This document shows, one piece after another, positions 45,938 to 59,051 of a DNA stretch of 64,000 bases; position 1 is the stretch's first letter; every line of letters starts with the position of its first letter. Made by a program: the position numbers and the translations under genes. The notes below the pieces were generated by a model. That model was given only the letters and a program-made list of their open reading frames with translations, did not search any database and was not told the DNA's origin. Source of the stretch: Phallusia mammillata (Eukaryota; Chordata; Ascidiacea; Phlebobranchia; Ascidiidae). The stretch spans positions 85,466-149,465 of the forward strand of contig QLIY01000232.1 in the NCBI GenBank assembly GCA_003260075.1. Direction: 5' to 3'.

Positions 45938-47517
45938 TTAGGCGTTTCCGTTCTGTAAACGCATTTTTCTTCGTTCTACTGCTTGAGCGATGTGCTTCTT
46001 TATGTCCTATAAACGAAAAACATCCTTTTTTGAATGTTAAAGGGTGCAGATTATGTTTTTTAAGTTTTTTTTACTAGAAAACGACCAGTGGAGTTTGCAC
46101 CGACCAAATTATTCCTCCACAGTTTACAAACCGGTTTGCTTAGCTTTGTACACTTAGACCAAAGAAAGAAAAAACTCGATAATCGTTTAGCCGGAATTTT
46201 AGGTGATTAAACCCAAGAAAAATGGCAAATTTTTTCTGTGGCCACCGCACGTTTTTCAGCCATATCATTGTGGCCCACACAACCTTTCCTATTCCCAACC
46301 AGCTGAGACAAGATAATTAATAACCAAACCAAGTTGGTTTAAATGATCCAATGTTTCCTATATTTCGTTACTAAACTTAGCCCTAACACAAACTTTGCTT
46401 TTTACAAAAAGACGGTTTGTTTAAGCAAGGTTGCAAATTTAAACCGCTTGTGGCCATTTAACTCGAATGGTATACGTGCATATACCTCAATGTGTGATGT
46501 AACATTGTGATACATCAGTTGATGAAGCTGGTCAAACTGAAGACCGGTATTGTTAAATTTGTAAGTGCTGTAGTTCCCATCTTTGCTGAACACTGGAAAA
46601 TCATTGAAGGGTCGACCATCGTTTTTAGATGCTGAAAAATAAATAAGTTTAATCAAATCATTTATTTTTACCGTGATTGGACTAACGCTCATCTATACAT
46701 CAGTGTGCATTTTTTTCAATTTCCGGGAACTTAAGATGCCATTAAGGCGAAATTAGTATTTCTTTACCTTGACAGATTGATTTTGTTCGAAGATTTTGTC
46801 TATCATTGGTTATAGCCACTACAAGTGTTTTGAAGCAGTGGTCGGCAACCGCCGGTCCGCGAGGAGTTCGTTACCGGGCAGTATGCTATTATCAGGTTAA
46901 ATGCTTTAAACTACTTTGCCCCTGTATCACGGGGATGATAAAATAATTTGAGCGTTTTTATTGTTAAATATTTGTAGTTTTTTTAAAGGCCGATCCGCGA
47001 TAAAATTTCAGCTTCCAAAACGGTCCGCAGTACAAAAAAGATTGCCGACCCCTGGTTAAAAGATCAAATTATACTATGTACTTTGGTAGAAAAATCTATT
47101 ATATAGCTTTGAATAAGTATAAATATTCTTACCGTCAAATGGTCGCTTTGGCTTATAGTTTTTAAGGTTTTTAAAGCTTTTGTTGCACAGAGTAAACCAC
47201 AACACTGTTGGGCAATCATCGCTGTCACTTTCAAACACCAGAAACTCTTTTGGAGGGGAATTAACCAGTTCCTTGACGTTGATTGGTGGAAAAGGAAGCC
47301 CGTCACGCCACGCGTGCTCCGCTGATTGGAGGATCGGCTGTAGCGGAAAATGGAAAGAATGTTTTGGTTTGTTGGTATTATTTTATATCTCTAGTTGTAG
47401 TAGGTTGGTTTAAAGCAGTGGTCTCAAACTTTTTTATTGGTCCGGCCAAATGGTATTTTTTAAGTGTGTAGGGAGCCGCAAAAAAAACGAAATCTTAAGA
47501 AATCACTAAAGATTATT

Positions 47518-47616
<99 letters not shown>

Positions 47617-50600
47617 TTGGGAGCCGCACGCGGCCCCGAAAACCGAGTTTGAGAACCACTGGTTTAAAGCGTTTCTTTTACAGCAAAGCATGGCGTTTTG
47701 ATATTTACTGTACCACAACCCGTTACCAATATGTATTAGGTCTAAAGTTATTTCGAAGAAAAAACGAGTGGTTTAAGCAAGATGGAACCAGCCATAAACT
47801 GCAATTATTGTTTGAAATTGCTTTCTTTTTGGTAGGATCAAAAGCACAAGTCCGAATAGAGGTAGACATAAATATATTTTGCATTTGCAAGTTTGTTCAT
47901 CTAGAAACAAATTTTTCACTAACACATTCGAAGACCAAAGTAATGTAAAACAAAAAAAGTCAAATTATACACCAAACGGGCAATAGAGTGATTTTTAAGT
48001 CAACAGAAACAGTTCGTATTGTAAGCCAATGAAATATTCCACCTTTACCATGTAATCAAAGTATTCATCGTTGAGGTAATGATTCATATCGAACACGATT
48101 ATGAGGTCAGACCTTCGTGAATCTCGAAGCATGCATTCCACGCTTACGTTTTTCACAATACCTAGAAACAAATATGGAAAAACATTAATGAACTTTAGCG
48201 TTGTTCTTGTCACGTTAAAACACCAACCCGCATCACAAATTGATATTTCTTCTTCTTCAGTGTCGATTGCTTGTTTGGTCCTGTGGCCCATTCGCTCCAA
48301 TATCGCTTTGTGGAAATCTGGAAATAAATGGATGATACACAAGTTGAATGAGATATTTAATCGAAGACATCCTTAACGTTGAGGCTTTAGGCTTATCAGG
48401 TAATTCTAACTAAGACAGGCTTTAAGATACGCTGACTTTTAAATTGGACTGCTAAATTTAAAAATTGTAAGACGGTTCAGTACTTTACATTTGGAACAAT
48501 AAAGAAGTGAATTAGGTCAAATTTTAAACCGTGTTTTGCTGCGGTTGTCGTCAAAATTGAAATATGGATAATATTGGTTAATGGGATCTCCGATTTGCCT
48601 ATAGTTTCGCGCTCACTTGCAATATTTGCTCCAGTAATGCTATGAAACGGTTTAGGATTTTGTTTTTAACAATTTGCGATTCACTAAAATCGTTGCATCT
48701 GTATGCTTGGAGTTTCATACCTGATTTGTGTCCAACATCTTGTTTTTTGGGATAAACTTCAGGCAGCGCAGGAAGGTTGTGAGCAAAGTTTGTTACAATC
48801 GCTGTTCGGTCAATAAGAAAGTTTCGGTCTTCAAACAATTCCGAGTTCCTATAAAAAAGTTTGCAAGTTGCACGCTACTTATTGTTTTGCTTTTACATTG
48901 GACCGTGTAAAGATTGTCAAAATCCCAAGCAATAAGCATGCTGAGTGTAGGAGTCGGCAACCTATGGCCAGCGGGTCAATTACGTGTGTAATACTTGTTT
49001 ATAATTTTAATAACCAATCAGCAACTTGACCACATTGGGTCTTCAAAAAGGCCAAAAAACGTTTAATGAGAAGCATAACGACCAAACACACGTAAAAAAG
49101 CTTTATTGTTGTAATGATTTCGGTTTTCCCGTTTTCTGGGGCCGTAATATTCGAATTAAACTTATGTACATATCCGTGTATGGTGTTGCAATATACACTG
49201 GACTTGTAAAAGTATTAAACCAACAAATGACTAGCTCCGTGCAGCTTTACATTGGACATATTTTTTTTTTAAAGAAAAATTTTGACCTGATATCGTTGAG
49301 CAGTCCCTTGGGAAGAAGCGACGTTGCGTCCTCGTCTATTGTTGATTGTCGTCTGATCATAGTTGGTCTCATTCGTCTGCGATTTGCCACTGCCTTAAAA
49401 GCATACTTCCTTATTCAAATAGAACCGTAGCTATTTTATAGTGATAAAAAAGGCATAAATTAAATACAAAGGGTAATATCGTTTTTTTAGGATTTTCATT
49501 GTTAAATTAATTTTTCTCTTCTGAAATAAGCGATACTTATTGTGGTATAGCGGTCTGTACTTACCAAAGCGATAGCTGGGGAGCGCGTCCCATGATGACG
49601 TAATTCATCTGTAAAATATATAAACAAAAACATCTAGTTTATATCATCTGGTTGACTTGGTTACCTTATTGCTTTTCTTGAGGCTATTTCACAATTTTTC
49701 TTACCGACTAAATGGACAAACTCTGGGTTTTCTTCGGTGCCGAAATCCACCATCGTTCTCAGTAAAATAGAGAAGGCACAGCCGCAACTTCCTATGTAAT
49801 AGTGCAGTGGAAATTCGGGGCATTCCCTTGTGATGACACCTTCGTCCCAGTGTGAACCGAATTGTTCAGTTGCGATGTTGACACCAAACCTCGGCATAGA
49901 GATCTCGTGCGGTGTGTTCTCGACTCGAACTTTGTTGAAATATTCATAATTTTTGGCTCCGTGTTATAAATGAAGTAAATGTGGTGCCAGCTATATCTTG
50001 TTGTAATGCAGAGCAACATGAGTTACTGTTGTCACCTCAGTTTGCGTTTATTTGTTGCAATTGATGCAAGGGCTTATGACAACCTTTGTTGATGTTTTGT
50101 CTTGGTTATTTTAGATCACATATAGTTTTAAATAGAACAGTTCTTCACTTGTTATTTTTTTCATGTTTAATATTTGACATTTGCAAATTTGATTGTTAAG
50201 ATCAGCGAGTTTTGTTTTACAGTAAATTTTATATGTACACAGGCATATAAAAAGCAACTGACCGTAAAATTCGTGGGTTGGCTCCTTGTCCTTTGCATGA
50301 ACAGCAGTGAATATAGGATAAGGGACGTTTACCCCCGAGATGGTTTCTCTAAGGCCAGTCATCGTTTTGTGCATTTTCTGCGACAATGATCTGGTGTCAA
50401 TTTGGGCTTGTATTGTTTGATTACAGAAAGTCACATGAAAATAAGCAAAATTTAAGATCGTTTTTCAGCGATGACATGTTTTTAAACTCTGGGTTTTTGG
50501 CGGGTTGGTTCGGCTAAGCATAATTTGTGGAAACGGCGAATTGCGTCTTTGCAAACCTTACAGCACTTGGAAAGTAAATTTACATTGTATTACAGTAAGG

Positions 50601-53600
50601 CAAGCAATATATAATATTTTTGTATATTGCTACAGAGTAACAAGTAGGGCAAGGTTTTATAGGTGCGGTTCGGGGATAATTTCGTGCCTGATTTGTAAAA
50701 ATTCATTGTTGGTTGTCAAATTCCAGTTGAGAGAAAAGCTTTAGTAAACGGCCAATAGTTATTGTTTCCGTACTACCATTATCTACTCCAGTTTTATCTC
50801 ATAAATTTAATCTTTGGCTTCACCCACCTCATCCAGCAATTTGTTTCCGACCACATAGCCGAAATAATCAACAAAAGATGTTGGTTGTTTGTAGACTTTC
50901 TTGACCGAGTGAAAATTCTTTCTGCATTGACAGCGATAAAAAAATGTACGTCAATGCAACACCGTTGAGTTACTTCTGGTTACTTATTCTCTTATACTTT
51001 TTTACCTTTCTGTAGCCTACAAGATTTGGTCTAAATAAAAATACTTTTGTGCCTTTAACCTAACGTCTTGGCCAAGTTGCTAAGTGAAAAAAGGATGAAG
51101 TGAAACGTTTAGTCACTTTTCATCCCGAAAATGAGATATTTCATCAAAGCCTTGACTTACTCATAATGGCTAAAAGTAGAAAGATCTAGAAGATCGTCGT
51201 AGGCATCTTGTTTCATCTGACGTCTGAGCCACTCATGGTATTCATCTTGTGTTTCGTTTCTTACACCGTCATGTGCAAAGGCGCTGTTTAAGTACCTGCA
51301 GAAATGGTTGCAATATGTTTCCAAAAGGCAAACTTCAATAAAGTTCCAATGACCAGCCTAATTGCATGTTTCGAATGAAGAAAATTGAAAAAATCAAAGT
51401 CTTACCATGAGGAACCGGAGAGGCCACTAACGTAAGCCAAAGTATCCAATACTCCTGCGTCTTTGAGAGCGGCCATGCCTCCACTCATGCCAATAATGGC
51501 TCTGTAACCGCCACCAGATCCAACGACTGATATCACTGGGGTCTGCAAATCACATAAATAGGCAAACGAACATCGTTACAGGCCGGATGTAGATATATCC
51601 CAGTGGTTATTGAAATGGGTCGGTTGCAACAATAAATAGGGCACTGAAAAACAAAAGGGCAGGAACGGGTCCGGCGCTCCTGACCCACATACGGACATGA
51701 AAACCCTCGATCGGGATTCGTCCCCGGAAGCGTTCTGGGTTCGAACCCCGTGAAAAATGACAATGGGTAGATGGCATAAATCTGACCAAAAAAAGAAATT
51801 CGGTCATATATCTCTTGAATCTTCTAACATAGGCAGAGCGGTGAAATGTTTTCGTATTATTGACAATTCTAGCATGAAATAGTGAGTTAATATAATCTGT
51901 AAGAGCCATGGCTGTCATCGAGTTTTCTCCAGCGCTGTGAAATCAACAAGTCGTTAGGCGGGTGCTACAGAAAAAAACTTCGAAAAATATTGGTATGGGT
52001 GTCCGTTTTGGCTTTAAATTTTTACCTGTTCACGTTCGAATTCTTGCCATTGTTCTCCTAGCAGTTTTTGAATTCCGTCTCTAACTTTGGGCATTCTAAG
52101 TCTCATGAACTCTTTTTCACCGTCGCATAAGTCTTCAGACCAGCGAAAATCAGGCTGTTCTCTGATAATGAATGCAGTGTAATTGCTTCCTGTCGGTATT
52201 ATTATCACACCCCCCCCCCCGTCGCATAAGTCTTCAGACCAGCGAAAATCAGGCTGTTCTCTGATAACGAACGCAGTGTAATTGCTTCCTGTCGGTATTA
52301 TTATCATTTCAAGAACTTACTGAACGTATTTCGAGATTTCCACATCGATTTCTCCATGTTTCTACGCGAGAAAGAAAAATTATACCACCTGTAACACTTT
52401 ATGTCAGGTTCACGCAATATCTGTTTGCACTAGAAACACAAATTTTGTAGAAAAACGATTTTACGTTTCAGTCAAAACTTTGTTAAACAGTGTTTTTTCC
52501 GAGCTTGAATAACTAAGCGGTTTACTTATTTGCCGCACAGTCTGCTATTTTAACAATATCCTACGCTTTTTGGCGTTTTGACATGTGAAATTACGTTTGT
52601 TAAGTTTAACCGTTACCAATAGTCAAGTGAAGAAACTATCAAATACTGTCCACCGTATACAAGGGGGGAGAAGGCGTATGCATAAGTTTTAAATTTTGAT
52701 TTTACCGCAGTGTTAAATAATGATCAAATACGAAAAGATTATTGTAAGCCCGTTTCGGGTAAATTTTAATAGGTGCCTTTTAGCAGTTTGACCTACATTA
52801 CCTTCAGACTATTCGTTTGCACTAAAATCCCAGATTTGGCAGAAAAAAGATTTTACTTACGTGTTTCAGAACAAATGTTTTAAATACAGTTGCACCAATC
52901 CACAATTTCGCTGCATCGTAAGATATTTCTCCAACTTCGTCATCGTAGAAAATATCGTCGTCGTAGATATGAATCTACAATACATAATTTGTGTTCAAAT
53001 TTATACCGAATATTGCTGCAAATTTGTGGCATAGTTTACACAATTACCGCGGTATTATAACAACTGAACCCCAAAAACATATGTGTTTTACATGGTTTGT
53101 CACAACGTATTGAGTATAGCGAATATTTGTTTGTTTTTTGGCATAAAATTGGGTTAATAAGCAGTTTTGTAAAAATAGGAAGATCTATGCGTACCAATTT
53201 TAGAGCTCTTCTGGCAAATGTAATTTTATTCCGACGTTTCGACGTCCTATGCAGGTCGCCTTCATCAGGGTAAATAACACCGAATGCGCGTAGTACAGTG
53301 CACGATAAACAAATGAAAAAAGAATGTAACGCAAGAACGTCGCAACGCAACGAAAACACCTATTAACTTGATATTATGCCTGGTAGCAATAGCTTATATA
53401 TCTATGCGCACCTTTATTGGTTGTTTGTGTATTTGTTGTTTATCTTTAGGGATTATAAAACGAAACGTTTCCTCCACTTTTGCGGTAGGCTGGTTGTCCT
53501 TAACCGGCGTCGTGTATTTATGTTTCTTGTCAAGCCAGGGGCACTGAACGGTAACGTATGGGTCGGGTGTGTCCAGCACTAGAAAGAATTGTAGTTGGCA

Positions 53601-54441
53601 AAAACAGGGAAAAATATTTACATTGACCTTAACATTTTTCTGTTGTGGTCAACATGCAAAAAGAACATGTACACTTTTATATTAGTTGTCAGGAAAATTC
53701 CTAAACATCTTTGCGTAGTATTTTACAAGCAAAAAATCGTTTATATTTCTATGCTGTTTTGTTGCTATCACGTTAATTTTGTACCTGCATCGTGAAAGCG
53801 TCCCAGTGAAATATTTCGATGTTCGATTATTCGTACACTCAGGATAACTTTAGGTTCCATTGGGAAAGAGCCCTACATAAATGTAAAAAGTGTTAGTTAA
53901 GCCAACTGTCACAAACATGCACAACAGTAGCGAATTTCTCGCTCAACCTAATGAAGTAAAGCAGGGGTGCGCAAGCTTTTTCACTTCGTGGCAAAAAAAC
54001 AATTACCATAATTTGGACGCTTTTATGTAACACAAGACGATTTTACTTTGTTGCATACCAATTATGCCTATATTGAGTTGACAAGTAAAATTCGTATCTG
54101 ATTCTAGCCGCTCTATTGTCAGGTCGCAGAAAAATAGCACCGGGTTGCACACCCTGAAGTAAGTGTAGCGAAGTTTGTAAAACATGGAACCGATTAAACG
54201 ATTTTGAATTCAAAAAAAATCGACTTCCCATGCTTGTTGGTCAACAAAAAATAAATGACTTGGTTTTTCTTACAATTTTGCTTTGCTAAATATGTAGATC
54301 GTCCATTGACCCAACTATGGCCATATGAATCAATGTTGTGCATCGACCCCATTCGCAATAAATAGCCGCTGTTTAAACTAATAAAATTAAAGTAGCCTAC
54401 TTGACCGTTGACTATACCAAGCATACCTTGAGTTCGGCCAT
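45938..54441 (-). CDS. PLA2G4-like: Cytosolic phospholipase A2 (group IV), C2-domain type
   Basis: Nineteen exons on the minus strand: 54441-54427, 53872-53785, 53578-53412, 52974-52861, 52361-52321, 52161-52026, 51542-51406, 51295-51161, 50921-50828, 50377-50263, 49929-49705, 49608-49565, 49393-49287, 48848-48721, 48317-48228, 48161-48049, 47337-47133, 46631-46486 and 46006-45938. The total of 2169 bp is an exact 722-residue frame (human PLA2G4A ~750). The enzyme releases fatty acid from the sn-2 position of membrane phospholipids after calcium-driven docking. The C2 domain (residues ~17-128) has LDTPDPYV and IYDDDIFYDDE calcium loops. The catalytic domain has GSGGGYR (Arg201), GLSGSS (nucleophile Ser229) and ICDAG (Asp544), plus LIIVFDM and GLPFPPI motifs. 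Exon 6 is partly duplicated across a C spacer (52210-52220), exons 11 and 13 have less certain acceptors, and several introns carry transposons. It faces away from a second cPLA2 on the plus strand. Confidence 0.95.
46836..47054. mobile_element. hAT-type MITE (219 bp)
   Basis: Starts CAGTGGTCGGCAACCGCCGG and ends GATTGCCGACCCCTG. The flanks TTTTGAAG and GTTAAAAG match at 5 of 8 positions, a decayed target duplication. Internal GGTCCGCAGT and GTTACCGGGC words place it in the same family as 38487-38702. Lies in a cPLA2 intron. Confidence 0.8.
47416..47661. mobile_element. hAT-type MITE containing a 97-base C run
   Basis: Begins CAGTGGTCTCAAAC and ends GTTTGAGAACCACTG, with a perfect 8-bp target duplication GTTTAAAG (47408-47415 and 47662-47669). 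Positions 47519-47615 are an unbroken C run between GGAGCCGC-type subterminal motifs, so part of the element's interior is probably not represented. Confidence 0.9.
51668..51758 (+). repeat. tRNA-like SINE candidate, copy 2
   Basis: The better-preserved partner of 41384-41475. GGTTCGAACCC at 51738-51748 fits the polymerase III B box consensus, preceded by GATCGGGATTCGTCCCCGG. The box is palindromic, so strand is uncertain. Lies in a cPLA2 intron. Confidence 0.5.
52121..52306 (-). repeat. Duplicated cPLA2 exon-6 edge across a C spacer
   Basis: 52121-52207 and 52220-52306 are the same sequence with two substitutions, separated by C at 52210-52220. They contain the intron end and the start of exon 6, giving two acceptors and two copies of EQPDFRWSEDLCDG. 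Reading through produces a spurious repeated protein. One copy should be discarded. Confidence 0.87.
52479..52810 (+). repeat. Inverted segmental repeat, arm A
   Basis: Part of cPLA2 intron 4. Its reverse complement occurs at about 56695-57062. Shared stretches are AATAACTAAGCGGTTTACTT, GTGAAATTACGTTTGTTA, TATTGTAAGCCC and AGCAGTTTGACC, in the same order with ~20-30% divergence and indels. Confidence 0.75.
53201..53357 (-). repeat. Dispersed repeat with hammerhead-like motif, copy 2
   Basis: Second copy of the 40401-40557 repeat. The minus-strand motif CTGATGA, hairpin, GAAAC is conserved, with one substitution in the hairpin loop. Lies in cPLA2 intron 3. Confidence 0.6.
53962..54156. mobile_element. 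hAT-type MITE (195 bp)
   Basis: Starts CAGGGGTGCGCAAGC and ends GGTTGCACACCCTG, flanked by AAGTAAAG (53954-53961) and AAGTAAGT (54157-54164), 6 of 8. The interior resembles the element at 7593-7875. Lies in cPLA2 intron 1. Confidence 0.83.
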
Positions 54442-54564
54442 CGTGCTGGTCTGCTGGTTTTTAAATGGGAAATCTTTGGTTTAAGGTAATAACTACAAAT
54501 AGTGTAAACAATTATTTCAGTACGTTTAGTGCAACCTGCAATTAAATTTTAAATCCTTCTAATC

Positions 54565-54761
54565 CAGCGGTTCCCAAACTGGGGTCCGCGGTCCTTTAGG
54601 GGTCCGTGAGGCAATTTTGGGGGGACCGCGAAGCGGNTTATTGTCTTTGTACTATAACTTTTACCCTTAATGTCAACAATTTTGCTAACCTAGTGTTTCT
54701 AAAATTGTAGATTCTAGGGGGGGGGGTTTGACAAAATAATGAAAAAGTTTGGGAACCACTG
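54565..54761. mobile_element. hAT-type MITE with foreign insert
   Basis: Ends CAGCGGTTCCCAAACTGG and GTTTGGGAACCACTG, with a perfect 8-bp target duplication TTCTAATC (54557-54564, 54762-54769). Between an n at 54637 and ten G at 54717-54726 sits a near copy of about 55757-55836, which probably does not belong here. Confidence 0.88.
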
Positions 54762-54952
54762 TTCTAATCGGTTCAATAAAAAAGATACAAACCGGTCCCG
54801 GTCAGATTTTAGGGCCCGAATCCGAAAGTACATGTCCAAAACCCAGCACCAACCCAGTTTTTATTAAATAAAGTTTCATTGTAAAAGCATAGAGCCAATA
54901 AATGATAAGCTGCAGACAGTGCATACTGTTTCGACCATGTTTTTTTTCATTG

Positions 54953-55060
54953 TTACTCCCAATAAACTGGAGTGCCGTTGGATGGCTACACTATAGCTAA
55001 TACGGTCGATCTCTCGTCACCAGCTGCACTGATAAGACCACATCGTCGAAACAGAGTGCC
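54953..55060 (+). repeat. Dispersed ~100-bp repeat, copy 2
   Basis: Shares CTGGAGTGCCGTTGGATGGC and TCACCAGCTGCACTGAT with 59130-59232 and, inverted, with 34857-34952. Identity to copy 3 is about 75-80% by eye. Confidence 0.75.
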
Positions 55061-56694
55061 CTGTCTGCAGCTTAAAGTTTCTTTGTATTTAAACCTAAGT
55101 TTAAATCCGACCTTGCATTTCTGATTCCATTACACTTTTGCACCAATTATTTTACAACAATATGCTTTCATAGTTCATACGTATATCGCCTTTTATTTGT
55201 ACCTCAGCGTTCAAAGAAAACCTGACTGTCAGCGTCTAATTGTTACTTCCCAACTATATCCGTATGCATTATATAACATTTCACATAACACAAAATATCC
55301 CACTTGAGTCAAAGGGGTCTGTGTTTAAGATATTACTTCCTTCTCTATGAATTAATCAGTTACTGGCCTGCCATGAGTTTCCCGTCGCGCCACGTGGTGC
55401 ATACAATTGAAACGCAAGTTGGGGAAAACCATAGAGCTAAATCAATAGGAAGAGATTAAAAAAGTGGTTTCTTTGGGGAACTTATTGTCGTCGACAAGCG
55501 TTGCGACTTGCGAGTGAAAAGTTTATTGCAATATATGTACCATCTGTCCAGTATGTGTTGAAATGTTATCGAAGCTGTGCACAAATGTGACAAAAACGGA
55601 CATGCTCTTTAACTCAAACTGTATTGTTTAAAAACAATAACAGTAATATAAAAAACTACAAAGGCTTAGTTTATATTAGTCCTACACATTTTGTCATCTA
55701 TCCTTTTGTTGCATGTCCATAGTAGTTCTAAATATGGCAACAGTAAGTGTTTATTGTCTTTGTACTATAATTTTTACCCTTCTAGAAATGTCAACAATTT
55801 TGCTAACCTAGTGTTTCTAAAATTGTAGATTCTACGGTTAATCAAGATTCGCAATATATTGTTAAAACTAGTCTTGCAACCTTTTTTCTCAAACGGTCAT
55901 CCTTGTTTATTGCACAAATTGGTAATTATATCAAGCACATTAAGACTTGCAATCATAACAATACATTGCTTAACTGTTCGATTGTAAACAATAACACGAC
56001 AGCTGTACTACGTAACGGTTGCTATCATAGAAACAGATACACAGAAAATACCACAGAGTTCTGCTAGAGCGCAAAAGGGTAATCAGTTGGGCTTTATATG
56101 TTTTTAACCTTTTTAAAATTAGTCATTATTTACCTTTGTCAACAGGGTAGGCTACACCCCTATGTTATTATTTAAGCTTTCGTGAAACCCCTACAGTTTC
56201 TTCACAAAGAATGAAAATATAACAGCACTTGAAATTTCCTGACAATGCAGTGGTTATGCTTTCTTACCGTAAGCATGATGATATGTAAGGATAGAATTGC
56301 AATCGCGTAACTGTACCTACGTAGTCTACTGTGATAATTTTTGCAATCCAATCCTTTCTAATGCATTTTCTGTTGCTATAATCTGCACATTTTCACTTTT
56401 CCTCTCACTACATTTACGACTTTCTCACTTTACCCACTTTTTTGACTCAGTAACCTAACCTTAAAAACAAATCTAAGCTTTTTTAAAAACAAAGCTAGAG
56501 CTTTATATCACAGACAAACCATTTGTGAAAATGAGTAATAACATTACTGAGTGTTTTTCTACTTCAAATAAAGAAGAGAAGACAATTCATGTTCTCTGTT
56601 TTCGAAGCAACCACCTGCTGACGTAAGAAAACAAACCCATGAGTCAGAGTGACATCACAGCTACTACGAAAGATACCTACAACCGGTTGGTGAC

Positions 56695-57062
56695 AACAAT
56701 ACGTCAAATAGTTTCGAGGGTAATTTGGGTCAAACTGCTTGTAACCAACTATAAAAAATCACCCAAAATGGGCTTACAATAATTAATCTTTCCATATTTC
56801 TTCGTTATTTAACACTGCAGTAAATTCAAAACTTTATACACACGTTTTCCCCCTTTGTATCAATGGGCAGCTTTTTGATATATCAAAAAGAAACTATAGT
56901 TTCTCAACTTGACTGTTGGTATTAGTTGAACCTAACAAACGTAATTTCACATTTCAAAGCTCAAATACAGTGGGAAAATAGTTCGAATAGCAGACTGTGC
57001 GGTAAATAAGTAAACCGCTTAGTTATTCAAGTTTAGAAAAACACTGTTTAACATAGTTGGAA
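56695..57062 (-). repeat. Inverted segmental repeat, arm B
   Basis: Reverse-complement partner of 52479-52810. It lies in the intergenic region upstream of the minus-strand cPLA2. No cPLA2 exon was found beside it. Confidence 0.72.
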
Positions 57063-58134
57063 CAAAATTACAAAAGTCAACGTTTGTTACAAGATTTCAG
57101 GTCTTTTTTACATAAAAAAAATACCAACAAAACTACAGAATAATGCGGCGGGGATATAAGATGTTCTTGCTAATTTTACATGTATTTCCTAGATAAAGTT
57201 GTAAAATGATATGGTGTATCTAAATAATTTCATGTGGATTTAATTGTTTCAAAATGCAAACTATCTCAAACGCACACATGTCAAAAGTCACGTCATAAAG
57301 AATAAAAAAATACTGACAGGCAAAAGTGTCATTGTGAGTGTGCATGCTAATGATGACTCAGCATTTCCGCATTTCAAACAAAACGTGATGACGCGACGCA
57401 CATGGGGACTATAAGTGACGTGCGCTTTCGTTTCCAATCTTTGTATTCAGAAGATCTTAACCACGTTTGCACGAAACTTTTCTATTACAAACGAATATGA
57501 GATCTATCCGTCATCTTCTGAACGCTTTACTACTAAAGTCTGTTTGTTTTCGATTTGGTGGGTGTTGGGTTTTTGGGGGAATTTCTCCTCGGGACAGGTA
57601 CGCTGTACACTCGGGAGAAATCTCTGTGACGTAAACGTTGGCAAATTAAGCTACAAATTGTTGTGTTTCAAATGAACAAAAGCCCACTAAATCTGTTTAA
57701 TTGTGTAACTTTCATCATTCTCTTGTTTGGGCGCTTTTCATGTAATCGCCCTTTCTTGCGTTCGCATACCTACGACATAGTATTTATACGGTTCCTTTCG
57801 TTACGAAATGGAGAGTGTTATCCTCGGGCAGTCGTCCAGCGTGTATGCTGGACTGATTGCCCTGTTGCTGCCTGTGAAGTTGTACGCTTGTTGAATGCAG
57901 TTCTGAGTACCAGATTACTGTAGGTTTGGCAGTTGAATGTCTTAGCATTGTGTCTGGTGTATTATAATCGTTTGTGTGTTTTCTTTTATTAAAATCACTT
58001 GGTGGAGTGGAACTAGCTTTGGTTTATAGACAGGTTTTATCTTCATAAAGTAATTTAACTCTAACTAAAAGTTAGTTCTTACACAAAAGCAATAAGCGAA
58101 TTATGAACTCACGCAATAATAGAATAAACTAGAT

Positions 58135-58404
58135 CAGTGGTTCTTAACCTTTTTTCCTTGCTGCACCCCTTTCAAATCACCAACCAATTTTCGCACCCCC
58201 TTTCATATCACCAACCAATTTTCGCTCCCCCTTCTGTAATTGTTNGCACCCCCTTTCATATCACTAACCAATTTTCGCCCGCCTTTCTGTAATTGCTTAA
58301 ATAGAATAGACCTAACCAATCTTAATGATTTAGCATCCCCGCACCCCCTAGGAACAGTTCTCGCACCCCTTGGGGGTGCGTGCACCCCAGGTTAAGAACC
58401 CCTG
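58135..58404. mobile_element. hAT-type MITE (270 bp)
   Basis: Starts CAGTGGTTCTTAACC and ends GGTTAAGAACCCCTG, with a perfect 8-bp target duplication AACTAGAT (58127-58134 and 58405-58412). The interior has a repeated ATCACCAACCAATTTTCGC motif, interrupted by an n at 58245 between near-duplicate units. Confidence 0.93.
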
Positions 58405-58809
58405 AACTAGATAATATAATCTATATTAACGTAAGAGTATACTCCAAATTAGGTGGCGTTTTATAGCTCAAATAGTTAATTTAGACCAAAAGGCTACCTA
58501 GAAACGTTACAGGGGCATCAATCAGAAATATTAACTGGCTTTGACCTTTCTAACTTTCAAACTGGAATTTTCACTCATTTTCGAAAAAACATATTTCGGT
58601 ACTCATATTTTTAATGTTTTGTGGACAAAACTTTTGTTGAAGTTTGTGTTTTTTAAAGTAATATTTCAATTTAAAACGGCCTTATTCATATCGTCGAAAT
58701 TCCCTAATGGTTTAAACTGGATTCAGAGACAATTTTTATTCCGTTTTGGAGAAATACAGTATTTTAGACAATGATTGATCAACAATTTCAGTTTTGGGCA
58801 TTTTTCAGT

Positions 58810-59051
58810 AATATTTATGACAAAAAAGTTTCAAGTTAAGGATGTTTACATTTTTTTTTAAAAAACATGGCCGTCAGTTTTTGACAAATCCAGCATCAAA
58901 CAAAATTTGTGAAAGCATCAAGCCGGGGGGGGGGGAATATTTATGACAAAAAAGTTTCAAGTTAAGGTTGTTTACATTTTTTTGAAAAAACATGGCCGTC
59001 GGTTTTTGACAAATCCAGCATCAAACAAAATTTGTGAAAGCATCAAGCCGA
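58810..59051 (+). repeat. 115-bp near-duplicate joined by ten G
   Basis: 58810-58925 and 58936-59051 match with about three differences. The G run at 58925-58935 is one native G plus ten. Same assembly-join signature, in complementary base. Confidence 0.87.

Noticed and set aside
47464-47718. Polyproline/polyglycine frames at 47.5-47.7 kb
   Set aside because: Produced by the 97-base C run inside a hAT MITE; no gene context.
52014-52307. 97-codon minus-strand frame with an internally repeated peptide
   Set aside because: It is cPLA2 exon 6 plus an allelic second copy joined by a C spacer, not a repeat protein.
57415-57923. Two consecutive 86-codon ORFs upstream of the plus-strand cPLA2
   Set aside because: Different frames, no splice sites linking them to each other or to the cPLA2 exons, and no family match.
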